This document shows positions 33,714 to 42,828 of a stretch of 42,828 bases of DNA, in pieces. The stretch comes from Fragilariopsis cylindrus CCMP1102 (lineage: Eukaryota; Bacillariophyta; Bacillariophyceae; Bacillariales; Bacillariaceae), in the NCBI GenBank assembly GCA_900095095.1, contig FMBT01000266.1:1-42828 (forward strand), written 5' to 3'. Each line of letters starts with the position of its first letter. Position 1 is the first letter of the stretch. The notes beneath the pieces were generated by a model. That model was not told the DNA's origin. It searched no databases and was given only the letters and a program-made list of their open reading frames with translations. The translations under genes were made by a program, and so were the position numbers.

Positions 33714-34840
33714 AATATTTTAAGAAGATGCATATGGAACGGAACAAAGACAAATATTTAGTTAGTTTTTATTCGATTCTGGTCGTATATACTACACACA
33801 CACACACAGACACTAGTATTTATATATATATATGCATGCCATATACTATAAACGTACCTTCCGGTTCCTCCAATAATGGTGGCTGGATATGGTGGTGGTA
33901 ATGTTGGTGTTTGACGAACAAGAGGGAAATTTAATTGTTGACCAAAATCAAATACAAATGAGGTGCCAGCATAAATTGAGATACAATCAAATCCACCACC
34001 ACCTAAACATAAATTAAGTAAGCATGTATGACTTGTAATGACAAATGCTCCACCTGAAAATGTAAAATCCCCTATATTGCATATATTTAGCTCACGACGA
34101 TCACGACGGTCAAAATTATCAGGTACATTTCCTCTTTTAATTGTAATGCAGAAGTTGCAACACATTCACCATGAAAGAAATATGCTGAATCACCGACAGG
34201 GATTGGAGTTTTTGGTTGACGATCACCAGCATATCGTTGTCCAATTATATCGCCAAGGTTTTCGGCCCGATTTTTATGCCAAAATCACCAGGCTCAATAC
34301 CATTTGGTTTGTTAACAATTACAATATCAGCAGGATCATAAATTTTACCTGTAGTTCATTGTAATTCATAAGAACAAGAACGAAAATGGGAATATATGGA
34401 ACATAAAAGACGATTTAAAAAGGCGATTTTAGTAAAAACGAATAACCAAAAACGAAACAAATGAACGGCGTAATAATATAAGTAAGCAAACGTAGCGTAC
34501 CATTTTGAATAGTTGAAGTACCAATAGATGTTGGTAAAGTCTGCGTATCCGTAACTTGTTTAATACGTTCTTCAGTTGATCTACCATCCGGATCAAGTGA
34601 TACAAAATTATCTGGTTCAATAATAGTAATATAATTGCGTTTATATTCATAATTATTACTGTTGTTATTGTTAGAGGACATTAGAAACCTTAACTCCCTT
34701 GCTACTGATTTTCTTGCAGCTGCTGCAGCAGCTGCAGCAGTAGTGATAGCCTCAGTACCCGACATACTGTTTTTAGATGCACGAACATTCCAAGGAGTGA
34801 ATGCTAAGATGATACCAAGTAACGCGTAAGAGATTCTCAT
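33523..34840 (-). CDS. Secreted dirigent-like (AOC-barrel-like) protein, 3 exons
   Basis: Exons on the minus strand: 34840-34501, 34348-33858 and 33679-33523. Introns are 152 bp (GTACGC to CTACAG) and 178 bp (GTACGT to TATAG, containing CA and TA microsatellites). The product is about 329 residues: signal peptide (MRISYALLGIILAFTPWNVRA), Ala-rich stretch, then IQNG-KIYDPADIVIVNKPNG, FFHGECVAT, HTCLLNLCLGGGGFDC, IYAGTSFVFDFG, PPPYPATIIGGTG-SFEGIEGTVQIATI, ending SNMPLPTAP. The GGTG turn followed by a G-x-x-G-x-V strand is typical of dirigent/allene-oxide-cyclase barrels; the assignment is by pattern only. Two one-base losses are inferred in exon 2 (near 34278, GDFG/HKNRAENLGD, and near 34150, ATSA/ITIKRG). 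The exon phases close only if both are restored, which supports the model. Function unknown, probably extracellular or wall. Confidence 0.65.
33681..33711. repeat. TA microsatellite inside intron 2 of the dirigent-like gene
   Basis: About 15 TA units directly precede the acceptor AG (minus strand), so the usual pyrimidine tract is replaced by TATATA. A CA run lies at 33793-33808. Confidence 0.85.
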
Positions 34841-36235
34841 GATTGATCTGATTGATTGATTGATCTGATGATGAATTTGTTCTGATCTTATTACTTTTAG
34901 TAAATTATTTTATGATGCGTTCGAATTGCAAATAATTACTTGTGGTATTATTAACGTAATTATTGTACGGTAAATCAAAACAGCGACGAAAGCGCTTCCT
35001 TTTTCCAAAACAAAATCTTTCGTACATAATATACAGTACTGTATGGCATACCCGAGCATTTGTACTGAAAGGAAACAAAAACAGAAACAGAAACAAAGAA
35101 ATCTTTTTATGTTCAAGCAATTGGCTGGATATAGTAACCGGCAGTACAATAGGACCATGGACATCGCTCATCATCATCATCGGTCAGCCAATGGAACCAA
35201 AAGTCCAAAAGCAAAAAGCATACTGATGATTACGCATTACCATATACTCAAGTCTACTTGTACAGTAGAACTAACGGTACTGGATCAGCGAGTTGTCGAA
35301 GTCGTTTTCATTACGCATTACCATAAATTCAAGTCTCGTAGGTGCTATGTTCCACTTATCAGACAAATTCTTTTCATTCATTCGTGGTAGCGCAAAAATG
35401 CAATGGTATTTATGGAAAGGCTCGTGAATAAAATCATTGTGGTTTCAAAAAAAAATGTATAGTCGAGTGAGTCGACTAAATATTAATTTGTTGAGATTTC
35501 ATTTTTTGATTCATTCATTCGTGGATGTTTTCCAAGACTTGATGGCTTTTGACTTACTCGCTCTTTCGGAAGAGCGTGTCACTTGGCACTTTCGTCGAAA
35601 CAATACGACTTGAAATTGCGCGTTTGATTTAAATAACTCTATCATGTTAACGGTACCGTTATTATAAGCTGGACGAAGGCTACACTTAAAATTGTCCAGA
35701 ACACATAATTGATTTGACAAAAAAAAATCATTTCAAATTTTTGATTTATTTATCTGGACGAAATTCGTCCAAAATTTCTATCACCAAAACATTTGCTACC
35801 AATATCTGGAATTTTTCCCTTTCTCTACTGCTTGTAAAAATAGTAACAGAAGAAAATACACGTACCGTAATACATCCGATTGGTATATGTTTCATGTTAG
35901 GGTGCATAATTTTTCTAGTAATACATACCTGTATGATCAAAAACTTTAACATACCGAAATACAAACGATTCAAAGAAAGGTAAAGAAAAGAAGGCAGAAT
36001 CAATCAACAAAGCGTCGATAGATATAGTAGAAGAATACGAGATAAAAGTAACAAACAATCTCATCATCTTTAGGTAAGACAATCATCAACGTTCCGTTGG
36101 CGACTATGGCTTAGCTTGAATAGTATTCGGGTAATGACTGACTTTCGCTCATCTTATATTGCCTGCCGTCCGTTATCCTTCTCTTTTTTTTAGATAATTT
36201 CCTCACAGACAAAGAAAGACATCGTATCATTAGCC
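34841..36235. other. Divergent 1.4-kb spacer
   Basis: Holds the promoters of the dirigent-like gene (-) and the PT-repeat gene (+). The 27-base segment at 35229-35255 is repeated at 35310-35336 with two mismatches (core ATTACGCATTACCATA). TTCATTCATTCGTGG-type words occur near 35370 and 35511. No supported ORF. Confidence 0.4.
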
Positions 36236-37735
36236 ATGAATTTTACTATTCATCAACCGCGATCTATTATTACTACTGGTTGTGCATTACTATTCCTTCT
36301 GAGTATTATTCTTGTCGGTAGTGCTGTACCTGTTGTGGCTGAAGCTACTAGCAACGTCAAAGATGAAAATCAAAATGGAAAACTAAGACGCAGCAGCAAC
36401 AGTGGCGTTAGTAGAAGACTCAACAAAGGTAATTCGTCCACCCGTGGGTACGATAAAAAGAGTAACGACAATATTGATGAACTTACATTCAATTCTGATG
36501 TAGTAGAAGATGATGAAGAAGACCGTCTTCTTTCCAATAACAATCCAGCAGAAGTAGAAGAAAATGCTGGTGAAGTCGAGTCCATCGAAGACGGAGAAGA
36601 TATTGAGGACCGTAAGTTACATCCATTAGCACGTTTAGTAGGAATGAATCAACAAAGACCTAGAGGAGGAAATCCAAGACCTGGACCTTCGTCGTATTTA
36701 AACACTGGTGCTCGTTTCAATACGAATTATAACAATCAACGACGCCGCCCTAATCCACGTCCTCAAAATCATGGTGGTGCTGTTAGTAATGGTTCATTTG
36801 AGAAGATTCCAAATCCGATCTTTGTACAAAAACCTAATAATAATGTCATTATTGTTGTTGAAGCTCCTACAGATGATGCTGCCGTTGATGATGACGCTAA
36901 TGGTGATGATGGTACAACAGTAACAACACCAATGACGGATACTACACCAGTTAATTCTGGTGCTGGTAGTTTATATTTTGGACCTGGAAATAAACGAGGA
37001 GGTACTCGACGTCGTCCTTATAATAAAAGATATAATAGGAGAAATCCTGTGCAATATAGACCACCAGTTGTTATTGAACGCGATGGATATGGTATTGGTA
37101 ATTATGAACGTGTTGGATATTTAAATGGACGTCCAATTGTATTAGTTACAACACCGACTATGCCACCGATAGTACCTGTACCGGGTGAAGCTGTTTTTAT
37201 TACTGAAACTGGACAAGTTATTAATGCCGATGGTGAGATAATCGGTCAAATTGATGAAAATGGTAATTTTACAGCAGCCGATACTGTTAGCTTCCCAACA
37301 GGACCCACCGCACCAACAACTCCAAGACCAACAAATGATCCAACTGATCCACCAAGCCGTCGTCCATCAAGACCACCAACGAGACGTCCAACAGGAAGTC
37401 CGACTCAGCGTCCCACTGCGGGTCCATCAAGATCACCAACGAGGCGTCCAACACAAACTCCAACCCAGCGTCCAACCCAGCGTCCAACGGATAGTCCCAC
37501 GCGACGTCCATCACCATCTCCTACTCGTTCACCAACTAGATCCCCTACTCGTTCACCAACTAGATCACCAACTAGAGCACCTACTGCAGCACCAACTGCA
37601 GCACCAACTGCAGCACCAACTGCAGCACCTACTGCGGCACCTACTGCAGCACCAACAGCTGCACCAACAGCAGCACCAACAGCAGCACCAACAGCAGCAC
37701 CAACACTAGCACCAACTCCTCCAGCAAGAAGATGA
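36236..37735 (+). CDS. Secreted Pro-Thr repeat protein, 499 aa
   Basis: ATG at 36236 (context TAGCCATGA) begins a signal peptide with hydrophobic core CALLFLLSIILVGSAVPVV and a likely cleavage after VAEA (~36). A propeptide-like acidic region follows with Arg-x-Leu sites (SRRLN, DRLL) and EDRKLHPLARL. Next come Arg/Pro/Asn-rich stretches (RRRPNPRPQN), a short conserved-looking segment (YERVGYLNGRPIVLV, AVFITETGQVINADGE) and, from ~352, a Pro-Thr repeat tail with units such as RRPT, RSPT and ten consecutive PTAA. PT-repeat tails and RxL processing sites are seen in diatom cell-wall proteins such as cingulins and silaffin-like proteins. That suggests a wall or extracellular-matrix role, by inference. 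Intronless and intact. Confidence 0.75.
   Translation: MNFTIHQPRSIITTGCALLFLLSIILVGSAVPVVAEATSNVKDENQNGKLRRSSNSGVSRRLNKGNSSTRGYDKKSNDNIDELTFNSDVVEDDEEDRLLSNNNPAEVEENAGEVESIEDGEDIEDRKLHPLARLVGMNQQRPRGGNPRPGPSSYLNTGARFNTNYNNQRRRPNPRPQNHGGAVSNGSFEKIPNPIFVQKPNNNVIIVVEAPTDDAAVDDDANGDDGTTVTTPMTDTTPVNSGAGSLYFGPGNKRGGTRRRPYNKRYNRRNPVQYRPPVVIERDGYGIGNYERVGYLNGRPIVLVTTPTMPPIVPVPGEAVFITETGQVINADGEIIGQIDENGNFTAADTVSFPTGPTAPTTPRPTNDPTDPPSRRPSRPPTRRPTGSPTQRPTAGPSRSPTRRPTQTPTQRPTQRPTDSPTRRPSPSPTRSPTRSPTRSPTRSPTRAPTAAPTAAPTAAPTAAPTAAPTAAPTAAPTAAPTAAPTAAPTLAPTPPARR
37580..37699 (+). repeat. Ten 12-bp units encoding PTAA
   Basis: The first six units use ACT for Thr and the last four use ACA. This points to two separate expansions from different founder units. 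Confidence 0.85.
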
Positions 37736-38510
37736 TTGATGTACGTGTAAAAAGAAAAGAAATGAAAGCGAAAGAAAAGAAAAGAGAGACGAACCAGTTC
37801 TACACTGTCTGTCCTATTTCTGTATACAGTATGATTACACACCCCACCTCGTTCCAGTTCCATGCATATCAAAAAAAATCATACTTATATTTATATTTAT
37901 ATTTAGATCAATCATAATTCGACGTAGAGTACTATTAATATTAAATCAATGCATAGTTTAAAATAATACATATCATTACACTATTTCCTGTTTTGCTATT
38001 CTGAGCAAAATGATGTCGAAGTAGCTAGCTTGTTAGAGCATAATATTAAGATAATTTGCTATGCAGAAAAAGCCATATATTAGGCTGGCTAGCTCCTACT
38101 AGAGTGATACTGTGAGTACTACTTATAGCTCATACTAAGTATCACCTGCAATATCCATTTCTCAATCTAGTAATACCATGTACACACTGCCTGCTGTTGG
38201 GTATATCATCACCCAATTACTTGCTGTGCAGGGTACTGTCTCTCTAGAATTTATCATATTATATGCCATGCCCCCCTGCCTGCCTGGTGCACAGCAGTTA
38301 GTTGCTTATTACAATGTAGAGTCCTATCCTGTGTCTATAGAATTTGGAACACATACATACATGTAGGTATATCATGCCATATAGGACACATACAATGGAA
38401 TGTATATCAAATTGAATCATTTTTTTGAATGAATAGTAGTAAGAGATTCTTCCTTCTACTTTTTTTACAGCAAAGCTGTTGACACACACACACACTGGAT
38501 CTACAGTACA

Positions 38511-38932
38511 AGTTTAGGAACTAATGGTACACTTTTTTTTGCTCGGGATATGAGCTCAATAATTCAACTATTTAATTACTGCAATAATTCAATTACTTAA
38601 CTACTTCAATAGAGCATCGACTAGAATGCGGTCTTAAATTGGTCTAATAGCGTACTCACCGGTCATTATAATAGCACAGAATGATACACTATATTTCTTC
38701 TCATAAGCCTACGTTAAATAGACCGATACCCATGGAGGTTCGATTCAATACATTCCCATTTTCATGTGTTAATAAGGAATTTTCCATTTAATTTTGTCGC
38801 GAGGTATCGTGCTAGCATCGGTTACACGCGTAACCGATGCTCGGTAAAAAAGGCTAGAACTAATTAGACATTTTTTCGTCGTAGCGCGTTGGTACGTTTC
38901 TACGGCGAGCATGAGTTATTAGTTCCTAAACT
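38511..38932. mobile_element. MITE-like element, 422 bp, 15-bp perfect terminal inverted repeats
   Basis: AGTTTAGGAACTAAT (38511-38525) has its exact inverted complement ATTAGTTCCTAAACT at 38918-38932. The interior has no ORF. A clear target-site duplication was not found (TACA before, GGTA after), so this is tentative. Confidence 0.4.
38814..38841. repeat. 12-bp stem hairpin, 4-base loop
   Basis: AGCATCGGTTAC, loop ACGC, GTAACCGATGCT: a perfect stem inside the MITE-like element. It is followed by CGGTAAAAAAG. Confidence 0.75.
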
Positions 38933-39016
38933 GGTATGCAACTTTTTTCCGTGAGTAACGAGTAGCCTGTCCGCGCACAGACTGTTTACACTCACAACGC
39001 GAGGAAGCACGTGCAG

Positions 39017-39034
39017 TGCGTTACAGTAGAACGC
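39017..39034. promoter_or_regulatory. Palindromic motif TGCGTTACAGTAGAACGC
   Basis: Matches the motif at 19298-19316 apart from the centre. It lies about 500 bp before the next start codon. Confidence 0.35.
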
Positions 39035-39538
39035 GCTTTAAAAACGCGTAACAATACGGATACCCCAGTTATCTCTGTAATGATTGATTCTTTCATTCTC
39101 TTCAACGCAATTTCAACTGTAACTTTTTATTTTTTATGATAAGTACTCGTATCGCGCACGCAAAGTGCTCCGTGATTAGGAGAATTGTTCATTCTTTAGC
39201 GTCGTCACAAGGCGATATTATATTCAACACAAAAACATAGATTGAATATAGAAAGATATGTAGTACTGCGTTGCATACACCTACTTGTAATAGGCTAGAA
39301 CGCGTGTGTGTGTATTGTTCTTTGCATATATAGTTCCCCGACAATGCCAGCATTACGGAACAGTTCCGATTTCTTCGAACTTCCTTCACGTTACTGTAAA
39401 TATTATACAATACGCTCACATATTTATTTCTGTCTTACCACCTTTTCTTCAACGAAACTATCGGAAGACAAGCAAATCAATCATCAGCAACACAGCTGCC
39501 TCGTCTACTATGACCTTGGTCCATCACCTACTACTAAT

Positions 39539-40873
39539 ATGATGATGGAGAAATCAGATGATGAACAAACCGATGGTACTATTACCGATGATTCTGATTC
39601 TGATAATGGTGACAGGATGATGAAAACTAAAACGAAAAACTCATCAAGAGGTACATGGTTATATGGATTTGGAGGAGGAGGAGGTGGTGGTGAAGGACAG
39701 GAAGATGAACAGGAGGAAGAAAAACCTCAACTTCAACATGATGAAGCTAATTTGAAGGTTCCAACTTTATTCAACACCAAAAATAATAGTAAATATGCTA
39801 AAGACTTACAAGAATATATGTACAAGCATAGTACATGCGGTGATTACATTGTTGATAATGTAATTTTTGTTGGTGCATGCTATATTTCAGGTGATTTTAT
39901 TGAAGGATGCCTTTGTTCTACCGATCAAATCTTAGGTATCTGTCAGATTACAGACTTTATTGAAACATCTTCTGGCATTATATTATATGACGATGATGAT
40001 ATGCATGATAAAGATTGTTTGATAGAAATCCTTGTCGATGAAAATGATGATCCGATTAAGGCAAAATTAATACAAGTGGAAATGAAAGGAACCTCATCGT
40101 GGTTGAATAGAACAAAAAAGCCAGTATTACCATCAATACTGAAGAAGAAGAAGAATCCAAAGATACATACTATTATTCCAACTGAAGAAGAAGAACAAGG
40201 ACAAGAAGAAAAGTCTCCTCGTTATGTTCCTCTATACGTCGTCGAAACTACAACCTCAGAAACAGCAGCAGCAGCAGCAGCGGCGGCGGCAATAGTAGTA
40301 GTTAGTACTCAAGACAAAGAAGAAAGATTGCCTTCGCCGGTGAATAAGGATATTTTAGAAACAAAATCAACAGTAGCGGCAGCACCAGTGACTGCAACAG
40401 CGACCACCACCACAACAACAACTGGCCGGGAACAACAACAACAACAACAACATCTAGCTAGAGTTTTGAAAGATGACGCAGTAGTAGTAGTGGTATTAGA
40501 GAAAGAAGTAATGCCAACAACAACAACTACAGCCGCCAAAAGAAGTAATAAAAAATCAGTAGTAGTAGTCGTAGAAAAAGAAGAAGAAGATCCAAGCAAC
40601 ATCAGTGATTACAACAATAACAATGACAACAGGAACAGGAACAGGAACAGGAACAGGAACAATAGCGTGGTAACAATAATTCCAGTACAAAGATCATTAC
40701 GATTAGAGAATAAGGATTCATCAAAAGTCATTGCAGATAATGATACTGATGCTACTGATGCGACGAAGAAGAAATGGACGAAGAACAACAAGATATCGTT
40801 GTCGTTGTCATCATTGAAAAAGAAAACAAAGAAACTTAACAAATGGATGGAACATTTCACTTCATCGTTGTAA
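39539..40873 (+). CDS. Unrecognised acidic/low-complexity protein, about 444 aa
   Basis: The frame is open from well upstream. The ATG triplet at 39539-39547 (MMMEKSDDEQ) is chosen because the sequence before it reads like untranslated leader; an in-frame ATG at 39344 would add 65 residues. A possible folded core lies at ~70-200 (SKYAKDLQEYMYKHSTCGDY, IVDNVIFVGACYISGDFIEG, GICQITDFIETSSGIILYD). It is preceded by a Gly8 tract and followed by long Ala, Thr, Gln, Val and Asn-Arg repeats and a Lys-rich C-terminus. No domain is recognised. Intact and intronless. It converges on the next gene. Confidence 0.65.
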   Translation: MMMEKSDDEQTDGTITDDSDSDNGDRMMKTKTKNSSRGTWLYGFGGGGGGGEGQEDEQEEEKPQLQHDEANLKVPTLFNTKNNSKYAKDLQEYMYKHSTCGDYIVDNVIFVGACYISGDFIEGCLCSTDQILGICQITDFIETSSGIILYDDDDMHDKDCLIEILVDENDDPIKAKLIQVEMKGTSSWLNRTKKPVLPSILKKKKNPKIHTIIPTEEEEQGQEEKSPRYVPLYVVETTTSETAAAAAAAAAIVVVSTQDKEERLPSPVNKDILETKSTVAAAPVTATATTTTTTTGREQQQQQQHLARVLKDDAVVVVVLEKEVMPTTTTTAAKRSNKKSVVVVVEKEEEDPSNISDYNNNNDNRNRNRNRNRNNSVVTIIPVQRSLRLENKDSSKVIADNDTDATDATKKKWTKNNKISLSLSSLKKKTKKLNKWMEHFTSSL

Positions 40874-41430
40874 GCTACTACGATTATTTCTGGTTTAAGT
40901 AAAAGAAGAAGATGAAGCAAATACAGCTCGGTTATTTTCATGACTAACCTAGCTACTGTGCTACTGCTACATTTGATTTGATTCTGTCTGCCTGTCACGG
41001 TACAGGTACGATGCGATGCGATGCAGCTCAACGCAACGCATGAATGTGAATAAATGGTTAGATGAACGTACGTACGTCTTTTACAGAAGACGTGAGGAAC
41101 TAATATAGGGACAACAGCAGCGTTTACACACACACATGCAAACATGCACATGCACGCGTACACAAACACGAATATACTGTAAACACAAACAAAAATGTAA
41201 AGAGTGACGATAAAACATGATATGCTTCTAAGGAAATAAACAGTATACACAAAGCTAATTATAAATAAGTGACACAGTAACGCATAATAGTAATAGTAAT
41301 ACAGAATAATGTTATACAATAATAGATTTGATCTATCTTTTGTCTTTCTTGAGTGACGATCTATAAATTCTTAATTTTCAGTTCTGTGTAGTGGCTTGTT
41401 CCCATATCACCCCCCACGTTATACCAGGCA
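40874..41430. other. Convergent 3' spacer
   Basis: About 560 bp between two convergent stop codons. It contains short GATGC repeats (~41010), an ACGTACGT run, a hairpin at 41074-41093 and a CA run (~41126-41135). No gene. Confidence 0.5.
41074..41093. other. Hairpin in the convergent 3' region
   Basis: ACGTCTT, loop TTACAG, AAGACGT: a perfect 7-bp stem. It may be a 3' RNA structure or chance. Confidence 0.4.
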
Positions 41431-42579
41431 TTAGCATCTAGCATTAACACTTGAATTTGAATCCAAAATTGTCGCTACTGGTTCCATAAAAGTTGTTGTT
41501 GGCTTTCTTGTTGTTATTCTTTGAAGCAATTCCGAAAGTAGTTCCGGTGGAGTTTTTGTTTTTATAATAATTTCAAAATCTTTAATTGCTTGTACAATTA
41601 GATACATTTGCTTACGAATATTTTTTCGTTGTATACGATTCTGTTTTGTATAACGTTGAAGTGATAGTATATCAGTTTCAGCAATAATATTTGGAAACAA
41701 ACCAAGTTCCTTCATTTTTAGAGCGAAAACAGCCGATAATTCGATATGTTTGAGTTCTTCTGGTGTCCACCATAAGGTTGACTTGTTGTCGTCGTCGTAG
41801 ATACCTTGTACCTACAAATTCCCTTCGTGGTGGTAGAGGAGGAGGACAACGACGATAGTTGCTTCTGTTGTCCGAATGATTTCTTCATCGGACTCATCAT
41901 CGGACTCTTTTTCTCGTTGGAGGGACGAGCCCCTACTTCTGATACCAAGTCGAACCGGACAGTAAGTTTCCGTTTCTTGGTGGTCTGCTTTTTGCGTCGG
42001 ACGATGATGTTGCTGCTGCTGCTGCTGCTACTTATTGGATCGTCCATCGTGGTGCTTTCTTTTTCTACTACCAGAGATACCACGGCTGATGCTGTTGACA
42101 TCATGTAGTCTGGTTCTTGGATTTGTCGTTCCTGCTCGTCATTATTTGAGGCTGAAGGATTTATGCCCTCCTCTTCCCTCAGCGGTCCTTCACTAGTAGT
42201 ATCTTCGGGTGGAGAAAGGTGGTCTTCTTCTTGTTCTTCTTCCGAAAGCAGCATTGCCATCTTGCGTTTGTTATTGATGCTGCGTGTTGATGTTGTTGAG
42301 CTTCTCCTACTAATATTGCAGACGAGCGCGGCGACGAGCGATATGATACGTTCTTCTTTATGCCATCATCATATATATACTCGCTGCAACTTCCTTTAAT
42401 ACTACTATTGAAGGTGGCTGTTTCTTCTTCTTCTTCGGGAAGATCAGGATAAGAAGACAAAGATGATGGATTTTGATTGGTTGTAACAAATTTTGAAAAG
42501 GATAAGGACTAGTGCGCCTTCGAAAGGCAACAGAAGTATTCAAATTGGAGTTGTTCAAGTTAGTAGTAGAAGACAGCAT
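41431..42579 (-). CDS. Unrecognised nuclear-type protein, frame-interrupted
   Basis: ATG at 42579 begins MLSSTTNLNNSNLN. The reading continues through SSYPDLPEEEEETATF, then MAMLLSEEEQEEDHLSPPED, a basic patch RRKKQTTKKRKLTVRFD, Ser tracts, and a C-terminal helical part LWWTPEELKHIELSAVFALKMKELG to LQRYTKQNRIQRKNIRKQ, stopping at TAA 41431-41433. Three one-base frame changes are needed (about 42440-42520, near 42295, near 41800). The best-preserved part is the C-terminal ~115 residues. A VRF...LWWTPEE layout recalls uncharacterised diatom proteins (from memory, unverified). Function unknown; basic patches suggest the nucleus. Confidence 0.5.
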
Positions 42580-42828
42580 CTTAATGTTATCAGCAGTTTT
42601 GTTGAGGGCTTTGGTTGGGAGCGATACAAGCTAGTGCCTGTTTGTGGAAACGAATGAAGAGAAAAGTAGTGCGATGAGATAGATCCAGTCAAATATAATA
42701 ATGTGAGTATGTAGTGGATGAACTAAGCTAACAATTTGTTTTCGAGTCTTTGTTTGTTTGCTTTTCGAGAGAGGAAAGATAGATAATTGCAGAAACAATT
42801 ATGATGCTTCAGTTTCTATTGAGTTTAC
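42580..42828. other. 5' flank of the minus-strand gene
   Basis: About 250 bp to the window end, upstream of ATG 42579 on the minus strand. It would hold the promoter and 5' UTR. Nothing else is visible. Confidence 0.4.

Larger units (their letters stand above)
37736..39538. other. 1.8-kb spacer with a small inverted-repeat element
   Basis: Contains the PT gene 3' UTR, a possible MITE at 38511-38932 with an internal hairpin, a palindromic motif at 39017-39034 and the 5' region of the next gene. No conserved ORF. Confidence 0.45.

Noticed and set aside
37405-37872. Minus-strand frame with VGAA repeats
   Set aside because: Complement of the PTAA/PT repeat; no independent start context or domain.
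38640-38760. tRNA-like GGTTCGATTC near 38735
   Set aside because: No matching A box, acceptor stem or cloverleaf could be built around it.
39308-39538. Longer N-terminus of the 39.5-kb gene
   Set aside because: It begins at GTG (39308) and the translated stretch looks like leader; ATG at 39344 remains possible but less likely than 39539.
40609-41319. 236-residue minus-strand frame
   Set aside because: Half lies antisense to the Asn/Arg/Lys repeats of the plus-strand gene and half in the 3' spacer; no motif.

Overview
The window looks like nuclear DNA of a stramenopile alga, most likely a diatom. The DNA is AT-rich. Coding regions carry long S, N, D, E and Q homopolymer tracts. Genes are widely spaced on both strands, with short GT-AG introns (about 80-190 bp) and one GC-AG intron. 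One gene encodes a secreted protein with a Pro-Thr (PTxxPT) repeat tail, and another a glucanase of the GH16 type expected for beta-1,3-glucan (chrysolaminarin) metabolism. Nothing suggests a prokaryote or an organelle, and I found no tRNA, rRNA or CRISPR array. The species cannot be named from this sequence.

Layout. 1-2.2 kb: the right part of a repeat element (copy A) with a 189-bp internal tandem repeat and a terminal inverted repeat of about 190 bp. 2.7-5.1 kb (+): two-domain fluoride exporter (FEX/CrcB type). 5.6-7.8 kb (-): a broken Ser/Pro-rich gene relic, then a 2H phosphoesterase (2'-5' RNA ligase superfamily) gene split by many one-base frame changes. 8.6-15.2 kb (+): a DExH RNA helicase of the DHX57 type, about 2,121 aa, three exons, with one -1 frame change at a TTTAAAA heptamer. 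15.5-16.3 kb (-): an intronless, broken dirigent-like gene. 17.2-18.9 kb (+): a membrane-anchored GH16 glucanase. 20.0-23.4 kb (+): a five-exon protein joining a Tudor-like segment to a phage-type DNA cytosine methyltransferase-like domain. 23.65-26.25 kb: copy B of the repeat element. 26.5-31.5 kb (-): a very large acidic low-complexity protein. 33.5-34.8 kb (-): a secreted dirigent-like gene with two introns, paralogous to the broken copy at 15.5-16.3 kb. 36.2-37.7 kb (+): secreted PT-repeat protein. 39.5-40.9 kb (+) and 41.4-42.6 kb (-): two unrecognised genes that converge.

The genes do not form a pathway or operon. They are independent host genes: ion export, RNA metabolism, cell wall or glucan, chromatin. 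The most interesting points are the reader plus phage-type methyltransferase architecture, the intron-containing/intronless dirigent-like pair (a likely retrocopy), the two copies of a repeat family facing the gene block with inverted ends, and the -1 slippery heptamer exactly where the helicase changes frame. Several genes contain single-base frame changes, often in homopolymer runs. Some of these could be assembly errors, so pseudogene calls are given with that caution.
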